From assembly GCA_021234535.1 (NCBI GenBank), contig CM037835.1:8060001-8124000 (forward strand): a stretch of 64,000 bases of DNA, written 5' to 3'. A program made the translations under genes and the position numbers. How positions within the stretch are numbered: the first letter of the stretch is position 1; every line of letters starts with the position of its first letter. The notes under the pieces were generated by a model that searched no databases, was not told where the DNA came from, and saw only the letters and a list, made by a program, of their open reading frames with translations. This stretch comes from Stichopus chloronotus. Taxonomy: Eukaryota > Echinodermata > Holothuroidea > Aspidochirotida > Stichopodidae. Positions 36,421-48,700 of the stretch are shown piece after piece.

Positions 36421-38149
36421 GTACTGACTTTTTCTATCTTTTACAGACTTAAAATGATTTTTTAATTGATATTCTTGTAGCCTTATTTGAGGTTCTGTAG
36501 TAAAAAGTACTTCTTTTTGCCTTACAATTGATCTGACCCAAAAGGACTTATACCGACCAAACATTGCATGAAGTTTACACTGATTTTCAATTTAAATTTG
36601 AAACTATTCCCGGCTCAAAAGCAATATATCAATAGATGTTTTTGCAACATAGCTTTAGCAAGTTGGGTAGTCTGCAATTTCTCCTGGTTTTCAATAAAAA
36701 TGTATCCAAAAGATGTGCATTGAAATTTATTTTCATTAAACTTTTTATTACATTTCAGTGGGCAACTACTAATTTTGCTGTGTGCCACCTTTTTTCTTTC
36801 TGCACTGCAGACGCAGTAAGTCAGACTGTGTGCACGCAGTGGGCACCTTGTGCATAGTTAACCTTGTGTTGGATTGTCATAAGAGGACAGAATAATTTCA
36901 CCTTTAGTAGCACAATTTTTCATTGAGTGAGTACTGTATGTAAGTCACCCATCATATACTGTAATGGGTGCCCTTGGAATGTGCTCGTAAAGACAGTCAA
37001 AACTATTCACCTGAACAATGGCAAATGATGGGCAAACAATCTCTATTATTCCCCCAACCTACCCCCTAAATGTAATACTAAAAATGATCACTGATTGGCT
37101 AAAATCTTTTTCATACCAATAAGTTATTTTTATTGCAGGAATTTGTTTAGGCAAATAGCCCCAATCTTAAGAAATCTTTCATTCTAATATTATCACATGG
37201 AATGCCAGGTGGCTGGACATGCGCTGGACAGGCCTGCACAGCAGTATAAGTTGTAGGCTGTGCACTGTTGTTGCAATAGTACCACATATAGGCCAGCCCA
37301 TTTGGACATCCTGTCCAAGTAGCTACAACTACAAGTTTGTAACTGTAAGCAAGAAAAAATAGCATTAGTAGACTCATCTTCCTTATTGTTTTGCTTTTGT
37401 GCAACAACGTCAGAAACAATTTTCATTCAGCAATGTCTCAGTGATGGAACTTACACATTTGCAGTAGGCATATGGCACAATAAAATGTGCCATGCATAGT
37501 AAACAGCTCAGAATGAGGCACAAACATATAAACAGTTGGCCTAGGCCAGTATGCATACACCATGCATTGTATACATCCCTGGAAAATGCAACGTGGTACT
37601 ATAAAAAAGTGATGAGGGAAATATGGAACTGCAGTAGGCCTAGTGGATTGTGTCAAAAATGTTTTCTTGAAGTTGGGAAGTATGCGAAGATTATCAGATA
37701 TTTAAAATTGTAGTATGAGAAGTTGGGACTGGTTGAAAATGATGTAACAGCGTAAAGCTCAGCTTTAAATGATTACCAGACTGTACTATGACACAGTAGA
37801 TTATGCATGTGAAAGTTAATGTAGACAAGTATTACTGCTAGTGCTAGTGGAAAAAAAAAATCAGTCTAGGTAAGTTTTAAGTTTGCAAATGAAATGCCAT
37901 CCCAATCTGAAGGAAGGATATTGCAAGTACTGATTTCCACACAAATTGCTGATCATTTACTTCCACATGGTAGGACTTGAAGAAGTGGGTGCCTGAGTGC
38001 TCAAGGGTAACATGTTTGTCAGACAATCAGAGTTCCAAAAATCAATGACATGGCAGAACATTCACCCATAATCTGCGGTGGTGATGTGTGATTTGTAACA
38101 AGAGAAAGGAACATGTAACTTTGAAATAAGATTCATGAGCCTAGCATTT

Positions 38150-38660
38150 TTGATTCCTTGCTGTAGGCAGGGGAATCTATGCAGTCCTGATGTCGTGTGT
38201 GGGTATGTATGTGTGTGTGTGTGCGTGTGTGTGTGTGTGACGGTTGCTCGTAAACACTCTATCTCAAGAAGGGTAACTCTGAGTATTTTCAATTTTGGCA
38301 TGTAGGTTGCCCATATTGAGTAGATGACCCCTATTGTTTTTGGTGTCCAAATCTTGCATATTAATGAGGTTATGGGGTAAAACATAAAAATTTTTAAAAC
38401 TGCCATAGTTCGTTATCCATAGGTCAGATTTGTTTTAAACTTGATGAGGTTGTCTGTTATTAACAGGTTCATGACCCTGTGAAATTTAATGCTTATCAAT
38501 AGAGAGGAAGGGATAATTTTTCACTATAAAACAATGATAATAGCCTAAACACCATTATTCTGGTTATTATAAACTACCGCACAAATATATATTGATCTAC
38601 ATTGTGCAATAGCAAGTGTTTATTCTATCGCACACAGTTAACTCAATGGGATTGCTCCCT
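38150..38660. repeat. Inverted copy of the 25.4-26.3 kb repeat, with GT microsatellite
   Basis: The reverse complement matches the longer copy at about 25750-26260: 'gtttttggtgtccaaatctt', 'aaacttgatgaggttgtctg', 'cctgtgaaatttaatgctta' and 'gttaactcaa' all occur in mirror order. It starts with 'gattccttgctgtaggcagg' and a (GT)n tract at about 38205-38240. Confidence 0.75.
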
Positions 38661-39070
38661 ACAGTACTGCATTTGTAACTTAGTGAGTAACTTCTAGTGT
38701 GGGGGGCTAATAAGTTGTCCAGAGAGAGAGTCTTGGTATGGGAGGTCATGGGGTCAGATAGAAAAGCATGCAATGGAATGTTAATGGGTTTATGAAAAAA
38801 ATGAAGAAAATAAAAAAACCATCTGTTCTGTCATTTATTTGGATAATATCAATATCCAGAGGAACAGCTGGTAGCAGAACAAGGTTTCTTAACAATCAAA
38901 TTGGAGTGCTTTCAATCATATTTCACAATGTTGGAAAAGATGGAGGAAGCAAAAATATTGCGGAGGAATCATAACTTAGGGTCAACTTACCAGGACTTTG
39001 AGTGTGTTAAAAGCTACTTGTAACAAGGAAGAAATTATCCTGGTGGTTTACGAAGAATTTGGAGGTAAAA

Positions 39071-39827
39071 ATGGCAGACAAGCTTTCAGATGAGGTAAGG
39101 TTGAGTTATTTGATTCAACTAACAACAGGCAAGACTAGAAGCAGCATTGATTACTTGTGTGTTTCTTGGAGCTCAGAGATAATGTTGACTGATTTCATAC
39201 CGTACTCATACTGTACTTGATGTGTGGGTTGTATGGCCTCGGTAGGTGATCCCTATTGCTTTTGGTGGACATCAAATGTCGCAGTCATTTTAGGTCACCA
39301 AAATAAAGGTCATTTTGGGTTAAAGGCTTGTGGTGTATCAAGAAAAATAACTGTAGTTGATCTTAAACTTGTCATTTGAATAATTCATGTTTGTTGTAAT
39401 ATAACCATGTAGCAAGGAATCACAAAGCCTTTTGTCTTTCTGGTTTTATTTTGTAATCTGTAGTTTCTGTTTGGGCACCCACATACAGTATGTTAACTGG
39501 GCATGAAATTATGATCTGTGTCCAAAAACAGGCTGCTCAAAAGGGCAACAAGACAGTAGGAAATTTTCTAGGCCCTCAACAGGTATGCATTTAGTGTACC
39601 ATTTGTTAATAAAAGGAAAACCATGAGTTAATTGGTAGCAAAGTTGAAAGTTTGTCATTTTAATTCATACCAAAGAAATGTGTGGGGTGTTTGCAAAGGT
39701 GGAAGGGTAGTAGAACTTCTTGATTGATTGGGGTCTGGTTATTGAGTGTGCCCCCAGATTATTGTAAAATGGAATAATTTGAACAGAATTGACATGGCTG
39801 TTCCAGATACTGTTAAGTTACTTAAAG
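39071..39827 (+). other. Candidate upstream small exons with an open frame (uORF) before GGACT
   Basis: An ATG at 39071 opens MADKLSDE and meets a GTAAGG donor after 39094. A 51-nt segment, 39532-39582, is flanked by AG and GTATGC and reads AAQKGNKTVGNFLGPQQ. A third, 39758-39827, follows CCCCCAG and reads IIVKWNNLNRIDMAVPDTVK, then LLK. All three join in one frame. If translation runs on, it stops at TGA 39959-39961, in the same frame as GGACT and 21 bp before its ATG. It may be a leader with a uORF, a small separate protein, or chance. Confidence 0.3.
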
Positions 39828-39882
39828 GTGTGTTTTTGCCTGCTTTCTCATATTTCATAATGTATTGTTTTTTTTCCTGCAG

Positions 39883-40165
39883 GTCATCTGAAAACGTGCC
39901 CCATGTAGACTTTTGTAACTCTGTGTGCCAAGGAAGTTTGGTAATCAAGTTTGAGAAGTGATTGTCCTTACTGTACATCACTATGCATAGAATATTTGTC
40001 TATGGGACCCTCAAGAGGGGTCAACCAAACCACAGCCTACTGAAGAGCAATGAATGTGGTGTGGGAAAATTTATCACCACTGGTCAAACAAAGCAGGCTT
40101 TCCCTCTAGTCATAGCTGGACCATTTAACATTCCTTACTGTGTGTCAAAAGAAGGACTTGGGAAG
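39883..40165 (+). CDS. GGACT: GGACT exon with start codon (coding from 39983)
   Basis: The acceptor 'tttttttcctgcag' ends at 39882, followed by about 100 nt of probable 5' untranslated sequence and then the ATG at 39983. The coding part is 183 nt, 61 codons, ending GLGK before the donor at 40166. Confidence 0.7.
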
Positions 40166-42565
40166 GTAAAAATGCAGTGTTGACACTTACTGTACATTTG
40201 TATTCTCTTTAAGGAGTCTGATGCATTGTTAATGTCTTTGATTTGACTATGTTGTGTAGGTTGCCTGTATACATCAGTTATGAATCTCCACATTAGAGTA
40301 TGTGGTATAGCAATACAAGATGGAAAACATGTAGTGGAAAGATTTGTTAAGTCACCATGGTGATTAGAAGTTTTTATGTTATCAATCATGAAACATGTTA
40401 GATGCATTTGTGCTGATTAGAAATTTTTGAAAACCACAATTGCAGGAGTTGAAGAAGTTGTTGTTGTTAAATCTCTGTCATGAGGACTAAGCGTAGCCCC
40501 CAGGTCCAGAGACTGAAGATGCAGGTCCATCTCTGACCAGTCTGTTGCTGGCACCTGGGGGTGGGGGGTAATGGAAAGAGGTCCCCACCTTGATAGTTTA
40601 AAATTTTGTTGAGTACAAGATGTGTCTACATACAGAAAGGTAGCACTTTTAAAGCAAATAAGTCAGCATAACTGGCCTGAATGTGGGCAAGGCATAATAG
40701 CACAGTCGAGATTTGTAATTTGCAGTGAATTTGTGTGCAAAGGTGATAGTTACAATGCTCTGCTTATGTAAATAATGTGGCTCTTTATGGAAATTGAATT
40801 TTTCTTAAGTGCTGGTGTTTCAGAGGACTGTTGGTTTAAGTGTTCGATTATGAATCAAACCTGCAAATCAAAAATGCGGGTCACTTGGGAGACCTGGGAA
40901 TGAGGTGTTTTGGGTCATGATTGTAATCATTACTACACAATCTATCTACCAAGGCAGGCCCGTATCTGGGGGGGGGGGGGGGTTCAGGGGGTTTGGACGA
41001 ACCCCCACAAGATCTGGAGTTCCGCTCAGCCTATGATAGTAGGCCTACGTTAGCAACATATGTAATGAGTTTTAATTTGTCGGTCATAATGGTCGGGTAA
41101 AATGTTCCACTTGTGGTAAAAGCGAACCCCCCCACTCAAAAAGCTACATACGGGCCTGGAAGGTTGGAAGTAGACCACATATTTCTTGTTGATGACCACA
41201 AAAATGTTATTGTTGATACAGCAGTTTAGTCATCAGACTGTTTTAGACCAGTCTTGTGTTGATTTTGAAATTTATGCAGTCATGCAGCCAGTGATGGTGA
41301 GCAAAATTTTTTCTAAAGGTGAAGAAATCTACACCAAAATACTGTTCATCTTTCCTAAGGTGGAAAAATCCACCCAAAAAGCTGTGCACTTCAGATGCCT
41401 TTCTGAACATCACTTACTCCTTTAACTGTTTTGAAAGTATAACTGTAATAAAAATGTCTCCAGTCAAAATAAGTGTCAAACTGTGAAGAGTGTAATTAAG
41501 TGTATTTATTGCAATTCAAGGTAATCAAAATCAAGTAATGACCAAAATCTATAGAAATGCAGACACCATTACAGTTTGTGCCATTTATTCATTGGCAAGG
41601 TTGTACATTAGGGCAAGTTTGATGCATGTCTCAGTACAAGGTACCAGTATGTTGTCTGACGTATCGACACAAGCCAGTCAGAACTCAATGGATTGACAAC
41701 TGATAAGTACAGTTTTTCCCAGCCTTACACAAAATACTAGACAGGGAGAAGAATTGGCAGGCACATAATTCTGATTTTATGGCAATGCTGGAAATGTACT
41801 TTGACATATACCTGACTGATAGCATCATTTTCAATACAAAATCTGACCTTATGATTATATCTATCTGTCTGTATCAGTTGACCAGTACGGATCATCTTGA
41901 AAAATTATAAAACAAAAAAAACAAAACAGAGAGACAGTTAATGCATATCCTTCTTATTTGATACTCAAATGGCATTCATGTTGCAGAGAATAGAGATTGA
42001 CTGTAAGCTAGATGTTCCTACCAAAATCCTTTAATCAGCAGGAAACATAGTTTTGGTTTGGAAGTTTCATGTGCAGAAATGAGACTCACAGCTGTGGAAG
42101 TCCTTTATTAGAACAGATATCCAGAGTCCAGTAAGTTGCTGTAATAGCCAATCTGAGTAGTAATTAGGATTTTCAGCAAAATATTGTACCTGATTACTCA
42201 TCAAACTGGAAATTACTGGCTTCTAACTCTGTTGACTTTTTGATTTGTTTGCCTCAAATGCTCAGCCTGTGAGAGGAGAAGTGTATGATGTCGACGACGA
42301 GCTGCTTGCCCGTCTGGACCAATTGGAGGATATTCAATCAGGTCACTACCAACGGCTGAAAAAAACCATCTGCTTAGATGAATGTATTACCTCAAATGAG
42401 ACGGAGGTTGAGGCATTTGTGTACCAACTCTGCAACTACAAGAAATGTATCCTCAACCTCCCTTTCCATGAAGACTATGACTCCTACGGCCCCCATGGCC
42501 TGCCTTACATCCCCAGAGGGAAGAGGGACAAGACAAGGTCATATCATGAGATACAGAATGTGTAA
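39983..42565 (+). CDS. GGACT: Gamma-glutamylamine cyclotransferase, two coding exons
   Basis: GGACT opens gamma-glutamyl-epsilon-lysine and other gamma-glutamylamines to 5-oxoproline plus the free amine, in the breakdown of transglutaminase crosslinks. Exons 39983-40165 and 42266-42565 join phase 0 (donor GGAAG|GTAAAA, acceptor CTCAG|CCTG) to give 160 residues, close to the recalled ~153 of the human protein. The N-terminus has the substrate-loop motif FVYGTLKRGQPNHS; FPLVIAGPFNIP follows; exon 2 begins PVRGEVYDVDDELL and has LDQLEDIQSGHYQR, whose Glu82 falls at the position of the catalytic Glu; the end has YDSYGPHGLPY. The ATG follows an in-frame TGA at 39959. A pyrimidine tract and AG at 39882 suggest the exon starts at 39883. 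The intron holds a small MITE. Confidence 0.93.
40955..41158. mobile_element. 204-bp MITE in the GGACT intron, CAGGCCCGTAT ends
   Basis: The left end CAGGCCCGTAT and right end ATACGGGCCTG form an 11-bp perfect inverted repeat. Just inside the left end is a run of 15 G (40968-40982) and inside the right end a run of 7 C. The start resembles hAT-type MITEs. An 8-bp target duplication is not evident. Confidence 0.7.
42266..42565 (+). CDS. GGACT: GGACT last coding exon
   Basis: This is 300 nt: 99 codons and the stop TAA. It starts in phase 0 with PVRGEVYDV and ends SYHEIQNV. It carries the catalytic Glu region and the C-terminal YDSYGPHGL block. An overlapping frame at 42378-42587 is a shadow. 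Confidence 0.92.
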   Translation, partial: PVRGEVYDVDDELLARLDQLEDIQSGHYQRLKKTICLDECITSNETEVEAFVYQLCNYKKCILNLPFHEDYDSYGPHGLPYIPRGKRDKTRSYHEIQNV

Positions 42566-43144
42566 ACTCCTGGACTTGAGAACCTGAAAAGGCATCAATC
42601 AAATAGATAAATGGGGCTGATGAGTTGAGTATTAAACCACAAAGTACAGGGTACGTTGCTAGAAGTAATATTTACAGGTCCTGAAAATACTAATATCCTT
42701 ATTTATCTGCAATATGGATGGAACTTTAGTAAAAGACTCAGCATAATTATCAAGACTAACAATGTTTGTCAAAATTTTTGCCTTTTGCCTTCTGTGAGTG
42801 TGTCGAATTTGTTATTTCAATGACATGAAGGACCAGGGAGGCACCTAGTTGGTGTGCTATTACTTAATGTGCATGTTGCATGGTTTGATCGCTTAGAACC
42901 TCAACCATGCTGCACATTTTTACCCTTTCCATCAATATATGAAAACAACAACTGAACCATGTTTACCAGGTTTTAACAATATCATTCTTACCAAATATTA
43001 TGATTGGGGAAAGCATGTGAAAGATAATATTTTCCACTTTAATATGTGTGTATTTTAAGTTACAAAATTATATCCTGCAAAGCAGTACAGATAGTGTTCT
43101 CTTTTAACTGTAGTTAATTTATGTGACTCTTGTCAATATGTTTA

Positions 43145-43150
43145 ATTAAA
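43145..43150 (+). terminator. Possible GGACT poly(A) signal (ATTAAA)
   Basis: ATTAAA lies about 580 nt after the GGACT stop. I saw no AATAAA between the stop and this site. Weak support. Confidence 0.25.
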
Positions 43151-44545
43151 ATTTCAGAACTAACATTAGTATTAAAACTGTAAACAGTGCAAGTCAAGTA
43201 TTCACAGACAGTTAAGAAACCATCTTGTATTATTGAGAGAACGCCAGGTGACATATTTCATCAAACTGCATCAGTGTTTGCACTAGCTTTTTGCATTTGG
43301 GAGGAAATGCTTGCCTGCTGCAACAAATTCGGAACTGATTTGTGCAAAAAGATCAAAAAGATTAAAAAGAGATACCAACATTTCACTATTTACTCATCAA
43401 GCACATCTTGCCGAACAATTGCCTTATTCTAGTTGGTTGAACTGTAGATTAAATAATTCATGCCCTTGTTCGAAAGGTTTCCTGTTAAGTTTTTTTTTTA
43501 TTGCCATCCAAAGCTGAAGGTCAGTGAGACTTAGAAGACAACTACTTTGCCTTGGTCCACATATATCATAAATTGTTGGTATGTTCGTACATGCAGAATG
43601 AATCAAGTTGAACAGACTGTGACTGACTGTCCAAAAGAATTTTTGTTCAGGTGATTCGCAGTTAAAGTGGTTAGCATTTTGCAATTCACCCTCATGTAGT
43701 TGCAAATTGTATTTGGGAGGGAATGTCCCTCCATGATCGTTTTTTTTTTTTTAATTTTTTTTTATTTAAGGAACCCCCGATTATCCAGCTTAATCCAAAG
43801 CTGGAGCTGCATACACAATGTCAAGTTCACCCATATAATTCATGAGCCATTGCTTGGCCTACTCCAATATTGAGTATTAGTTGAAGAAAGTTACCGGCTG
43901 CTCTGTAAAATATATGTTGATGTAACCAACAGGCAGCTGAATTCCACAGAGACTCAAATTTGATGCCAAAGGGTCTTCCTTGTCTCTAGTAAAATTTTGT
44001 GAGATAAGATTTAAAACACAACTGTTAAGTTTTCAAAAGATTCGCAAGAATACCCTGTGTGTTTTGTATTACTTCATTGTGTGCATGTTTAAGTCAGCCG
44101 TTATATCCACTGTCAAGAAACATTGGCCAATGGCAGGGCTTAGCAATGCAACTCTATCATGTCTCAGAACCCTCATCTCTAAACACTGTTTTTGCATCCC
44201 TGGGATATCCTTTGGGCTATTTCTTTTATTATTCCATGGACGCTAGAGATCTTGCACATGAGAAAGTAAATTCACACAGAGAAATACATTTTGTTTGAGA
44301 CGGCCAACAAAATATGCACTGATCAACAAGGATGAAGGACTGACCAGGGTTTTCTGCCTTTCCCATGATGAACTGGTTTTTGTTTTGACCAATATTGTTA
44401 CTATACATGCTAAGCATTCATGATAACACCATCAATGATAGGAAATTGTATTTTCATTCTAAGTAGATTTTAACTACTTGGAAAAGAAAGGAATAATGAG
44501 CAACCCTTGTGAACAATGTATACGCTCTCTAAGTACTCTCCAAGA

Positions 44546-44551
44546 TTTATT
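44546..44551 (-). terminator. AATAAA poly(A) signal of the 44.6-45.7 kb gene
   Basis: AATAAA on the minus strand begins 46 nt after the TAG stop at 44597, a plausible cleavage signal with a short 3' untranslated region. This supports the 44597 stop as the real gene end. Confidence 0.55.
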
Positions 44552-44596
44552 CATATGTTTGCTTACTTTTTAACTTTAATAATTAGACAATATCCC

Positions 44597-45743
44597 CTAC
44601 ATTGAACTTAGAGGAGTTTTCAGGTAATATTTTGTTAGCACAAAATCCATTTTGTTAGCAAGATCAACAAGTTTTGGCATAAGACTCAAAATGCCCTCCA
44701 AGGAGTTTCTTTCCTGGTCGCTATCAAACAAATCTTTGAGGTCGTCTTTGTCTGGGTGTTCTAGTCTCCTGAGGTCGGTATCTGGTGCCAGAAGAATGCC
44801 CCAAGAACTGAGGAGGACCTCCACATCCTCTCGAACCCGTCTCTGGGAGTCTGTCTCTGACGAAAGAGGCAGTTGTTTCAACGTGGAGAGGATGTTCATC
44901 TTGACGTGATGGCGAAGCAATCGAAAATTTTGAAGGTTAAACAAAAACAATTCTATCAGGCTCCTAGCAAAGTCTGCGTCATCGTCCGTGTTGAGGGTAG
45001 CACTCTTTGGATCAGCCCTTTTAACAACATCATCAAAATAAGAGAGCGAAACTAATTTACTGTAATCTGGGACAAATTCTCGTAAAGCCCGCACGAAGTA
45101 TTTTTGACATCTGTTAAATTTGTTAGCCGACACCAGAGCCGCGTCAAGCTGGTGGTGGTACTGAAGGTGAAGTTGTCTCACAAGTTCCAGGAATCGTTCG
45201 ATTGGTGGTCTCGGATCTACTATGGGATGATGAAAAGAAAGGTCTTAAAATGAACTTACGAAAACTGTAGCCTATACCGTAAATGGATTTGAGGTATGAA
45301 TCCGAGGCAGTAAATGTAAACTATGGCGATGGAATAAAGTAATCACACAACGAAACGATCAAACAGCCAACCTAACAATTTACCCACCAAAACTATCCAG
45401 CAATGCAGGAAGTAAAATGATAACACCAACGTAACTAAAAACATCTCGGGCTGTACAGAATTCTTAAACAGGCAGTGGCCTCTGTCACTTTACTTAGTCT
45501 GCCTGAACTTCCCTGCCCCTGCAAATTTCTTTTCTCTTGAACTAAAAATGAGATCAAAGTTGGAAACAGGTCCTCACAATCCCACTCCCACATCCCAGTT
45601 GATTTACAGTATGCAACAGGCTGAGAAAACAATATATATTGAGAAAACAACTTACCCGGAGAATCTTCCTTTTTTCTACGTCCTGTCGCATTTCGGAACT
45701 TCAAGTTGCCCGTCCGTGTTGAAGGTGCTGAGTTTCTAGACAT
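44597..45743 (-). CDS. Unrecognised two-exon gene, 236-residue helical protein
   Basis: Exon 1 runs 45743-45656 (29 codons plus one base, donor GGTAAG) and exon 2 runs 45219-44597 (acceptor CCCATAG); they join in phase 1 with no stop. The product begins MSRNSAPSTRTGNLKFRNAT with a basic GRRKK patch, then PRPPIERFLELVRQLHLQYH and a soluble, Leu-rich, probably all-helical body: CQKYFVRALREFVPDYSKLV, LIELFLFNLQNFRLLRHHVK, VLLSSWGILLAP, LEHPDKDDLKDLFDSDQERN. It has no signal peptide, membrane segment or metal-binding motif I can see. Composition and the in-phase splice look like a real gene, but I cannot place the family. It converges on GGACT. Confidence 0.65.
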
Positions 45744-48700
45744 TCTTAAAAGGAAGAAGAGTCGCTTGATTATGTCGTCACATATTACTTGTATTCAAGA
45801 TAAAGGAGGGGGGGTGAACCATATGTGCATATGGTCGGTGGAGCATCCGAATGTCTTTTCGGAGGGAAACATGCTTGCCAGTGAAGAGGCAGAATTCGTA
45901 AAAACAACGACATGTAGGTATAAAAGACCAGTTATTGGATGGATAGATGCTGCATTTTACAAGCATTGCAATCTTGGCAGTGTGGTATGTCTTCCGTTAA
46001 TCAAATTATTAATTTAAATTATTCAATTAATCAAATTATTAATTTTTATAATCAAATCCAAAATTTGAATTTTTTCATTTGCCTGATAAAGCTTAAAAGA
46101 AATTCGCATGGCCCTAATGGGCTTTCGTAGCGCGGCAACCGGAATGGTCGGTACAGATAGTGGATAATCTGAAGTGGTAAATATGCGCGTATATGAGCGT
46201 TTTAAAGTTAAAATTGGAAGAAGGATTCTCAGTGAGAAAAATTGCACAGTACATTGCTTTAGAAAGAAAACAAAACAAAATGGCGCGTGGTGTGGAGCCT
46301 TCATTTGACTAGAAATTTATGTTATGGCAAAAACATTTTTTTACGCAGTGTACTTCTGTAAGAAAAAGCTATATTCACGTAGGTCTATCATCATTGATCT
46401 CCGCCGTCAGTGTCATCGATCTTACACATAAAGTACGCCTATGTTTGTCATCAACACCATCTACACTACAGGCTGCTTCCATGCATGATCATGCCAAGTT
46501 ACGTGGCACTGTCAAAATGTGCGGGCACTATTTCCGCTGGGTTGCACAGTAAATATATACTGTACAATATGTGCAGTCAGTCCTACCGATTATACGAGCT
46601 ATTTTTTTTTTTATATCAATAGTAAAAAACAAGGTCAATTGTGCGAATGCAGGGGTGTCTACTTACGTTCCAATGGAAATGAAGATGCTATAGTGCAGGG
46701 TTCGTTGATATAAATCAAGACGATCAAAATCACGATTAAAGTGATTTTTATTTTAAAAAATCACGATTTACATCGATTTAATTTGAATCATGATTTAAAA
46801 AAAAAATCAGCAACCCTGCTACAATGAGAACTAATTTTAGAACGTTTTGGACCACCAATTAAGCCAAACATAAAAACACATGCACTCAGTGGCACTAGGT
46901 GCAGTAGCACTTGCTGGAGGGGGGGGGGGGCTCGAGTTACGCCCATCAGCACTTACTGTGCATGCTAGAGCAGGAACTGTGGAAAGATTAAGCAGAGCGC
47001 CCTTATAACTTGTGTGGAATATACAACAAAGGATCGCTGAAATCGCCCTCCCAGGTTTCACAGACGCCCTTTCACCCTTGCGGCGCTCCCCTAGAGACAA
47101 CTGCTAGGGTTTGTGTCCCCGCCAACCACGGGAATACTGATAATTAAGTTTACTTCTTCGAAATGTTTGAGGAGTGGTTAGTTAATTAAATGTGTAAACA
47201 CAAACCACTCCCCTCGTTGATCATCGGTCAACAAAAATGGTGACTTAATAACCATTTTGGCTGAGAAGGTAATTTTTAGAGTAAATATCGTTATCTAACT
47301 CTTTATGATAGAGATATCCTGTAGGTTTAGCAATCGGCATAACATGAAGACGGGGTATATATACACGTACATCGGGCTAATGCAATCGGTGAACACCGTG
47401 GCTACGGTATAGATCGATTAGATGGTAGGGTCCCGGAGAGCACTCGAAACTATGCATAAAGCTATAGCTGCATGCACGAACAAAGACAAAAGAGAATATT
47501 CACTTGCCTAATAAAGCAGTGTAAAAGCCTGGGAATAAATGATTTTTTTTAAGAACCTTTAGACGAAAAATCCCTTTGAAAATAATTCAAGATAATTTCT
47601 TTCATGGGAATATATCTATACTCGTCCAGTCGCCCTCAAAAGTAGGATGGAGAAGGGGAGTTAGACTTACGTCACGGTGCTCATTGTACTAGAGGACAGT
47701 GATCTTTTTGTTTTGATATTGCACAAAACTGGGCAATTTTCCAAATATTTAAATATTTTTGTTGGATTAGATGAAATTAAAGTTTAAATTAATATAGTAC
47801 TCTGGTACACATGGTCCTAACAGTACGTAGTAATTACGTAAGTGCATGTGTTTGTGGTATGAACCCAACGACGTATGCTTGTCACAGACATTTTTGTATA
47901 TTTCAATCAATGTGTCACACATTTTAACAGGTATTTTTGTTAAAAGTACTTTTGTTCACAACAAGTCGGAAGAAAAGATCTTTTCATTATGACGTGCCAG
48001 GAGAAAAAAAAAAAGATGGAATAAGACGAGTGGACCTGAGGGGGCGCAGAGCCTATTTCGGTGTGGGGATGAGGGGTTTGGATTATTAACACAGCTCTGA
48101 GAAACTTAAAGGGAGTTTACCCTACCCCTTTAGTTTCTCCTCTCCCCACGGGATTGCTTCACACAAAAGCAGGACCGACACTCAATCTCTGTGCTAGTTT
48201 ATATACCGCTATATATAGTGTAGTGTATCATCAAACCCTCATTTTTTTTTTTTTTTTTCGAGGTCGCAACAACTTGATACAAGTGCCACAAATTGGTTAA
48301 TCAGGCCTTACAGATCTTTATACTAGAAATATAAGATAAAACAAAGAAACTTCAGTAGCAGTTCATGGATGGACATTTTTAATACGCTGTGCGCTCAGTT
48401 TCTATTTTAGGAATCTTTGATAGGAGATGCGGGTTGAAAAGAATTGTTACGCTCAATCATGGGGTTATTTCTGGTGATTCGGTTTGTTGTGTTTTGTTTG
48501 ATAGAAAGTACAAATAATAGCATGGAATGAATTGGTTCAAAAGTTATAGCTTGTGACGTAAAAAAAATGAAATTCCAATTCCTTATGAGTGAGTGAGTGA
48601 GTGAAGTATTACAACCCTAAACTTGGACTGAACGTTTCGGAATCAACATATTGATGATCGACGTCTTGACCAGTATCGATTGACTTCTAGTAATACACCT

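Noticed and set aside
37147..37426. Two overlapping minus-strand frames (90 and 77 codons)
   Set aside because: Neither shows a domain, and they are alternative frames of the same DNA in a gene-poor region.
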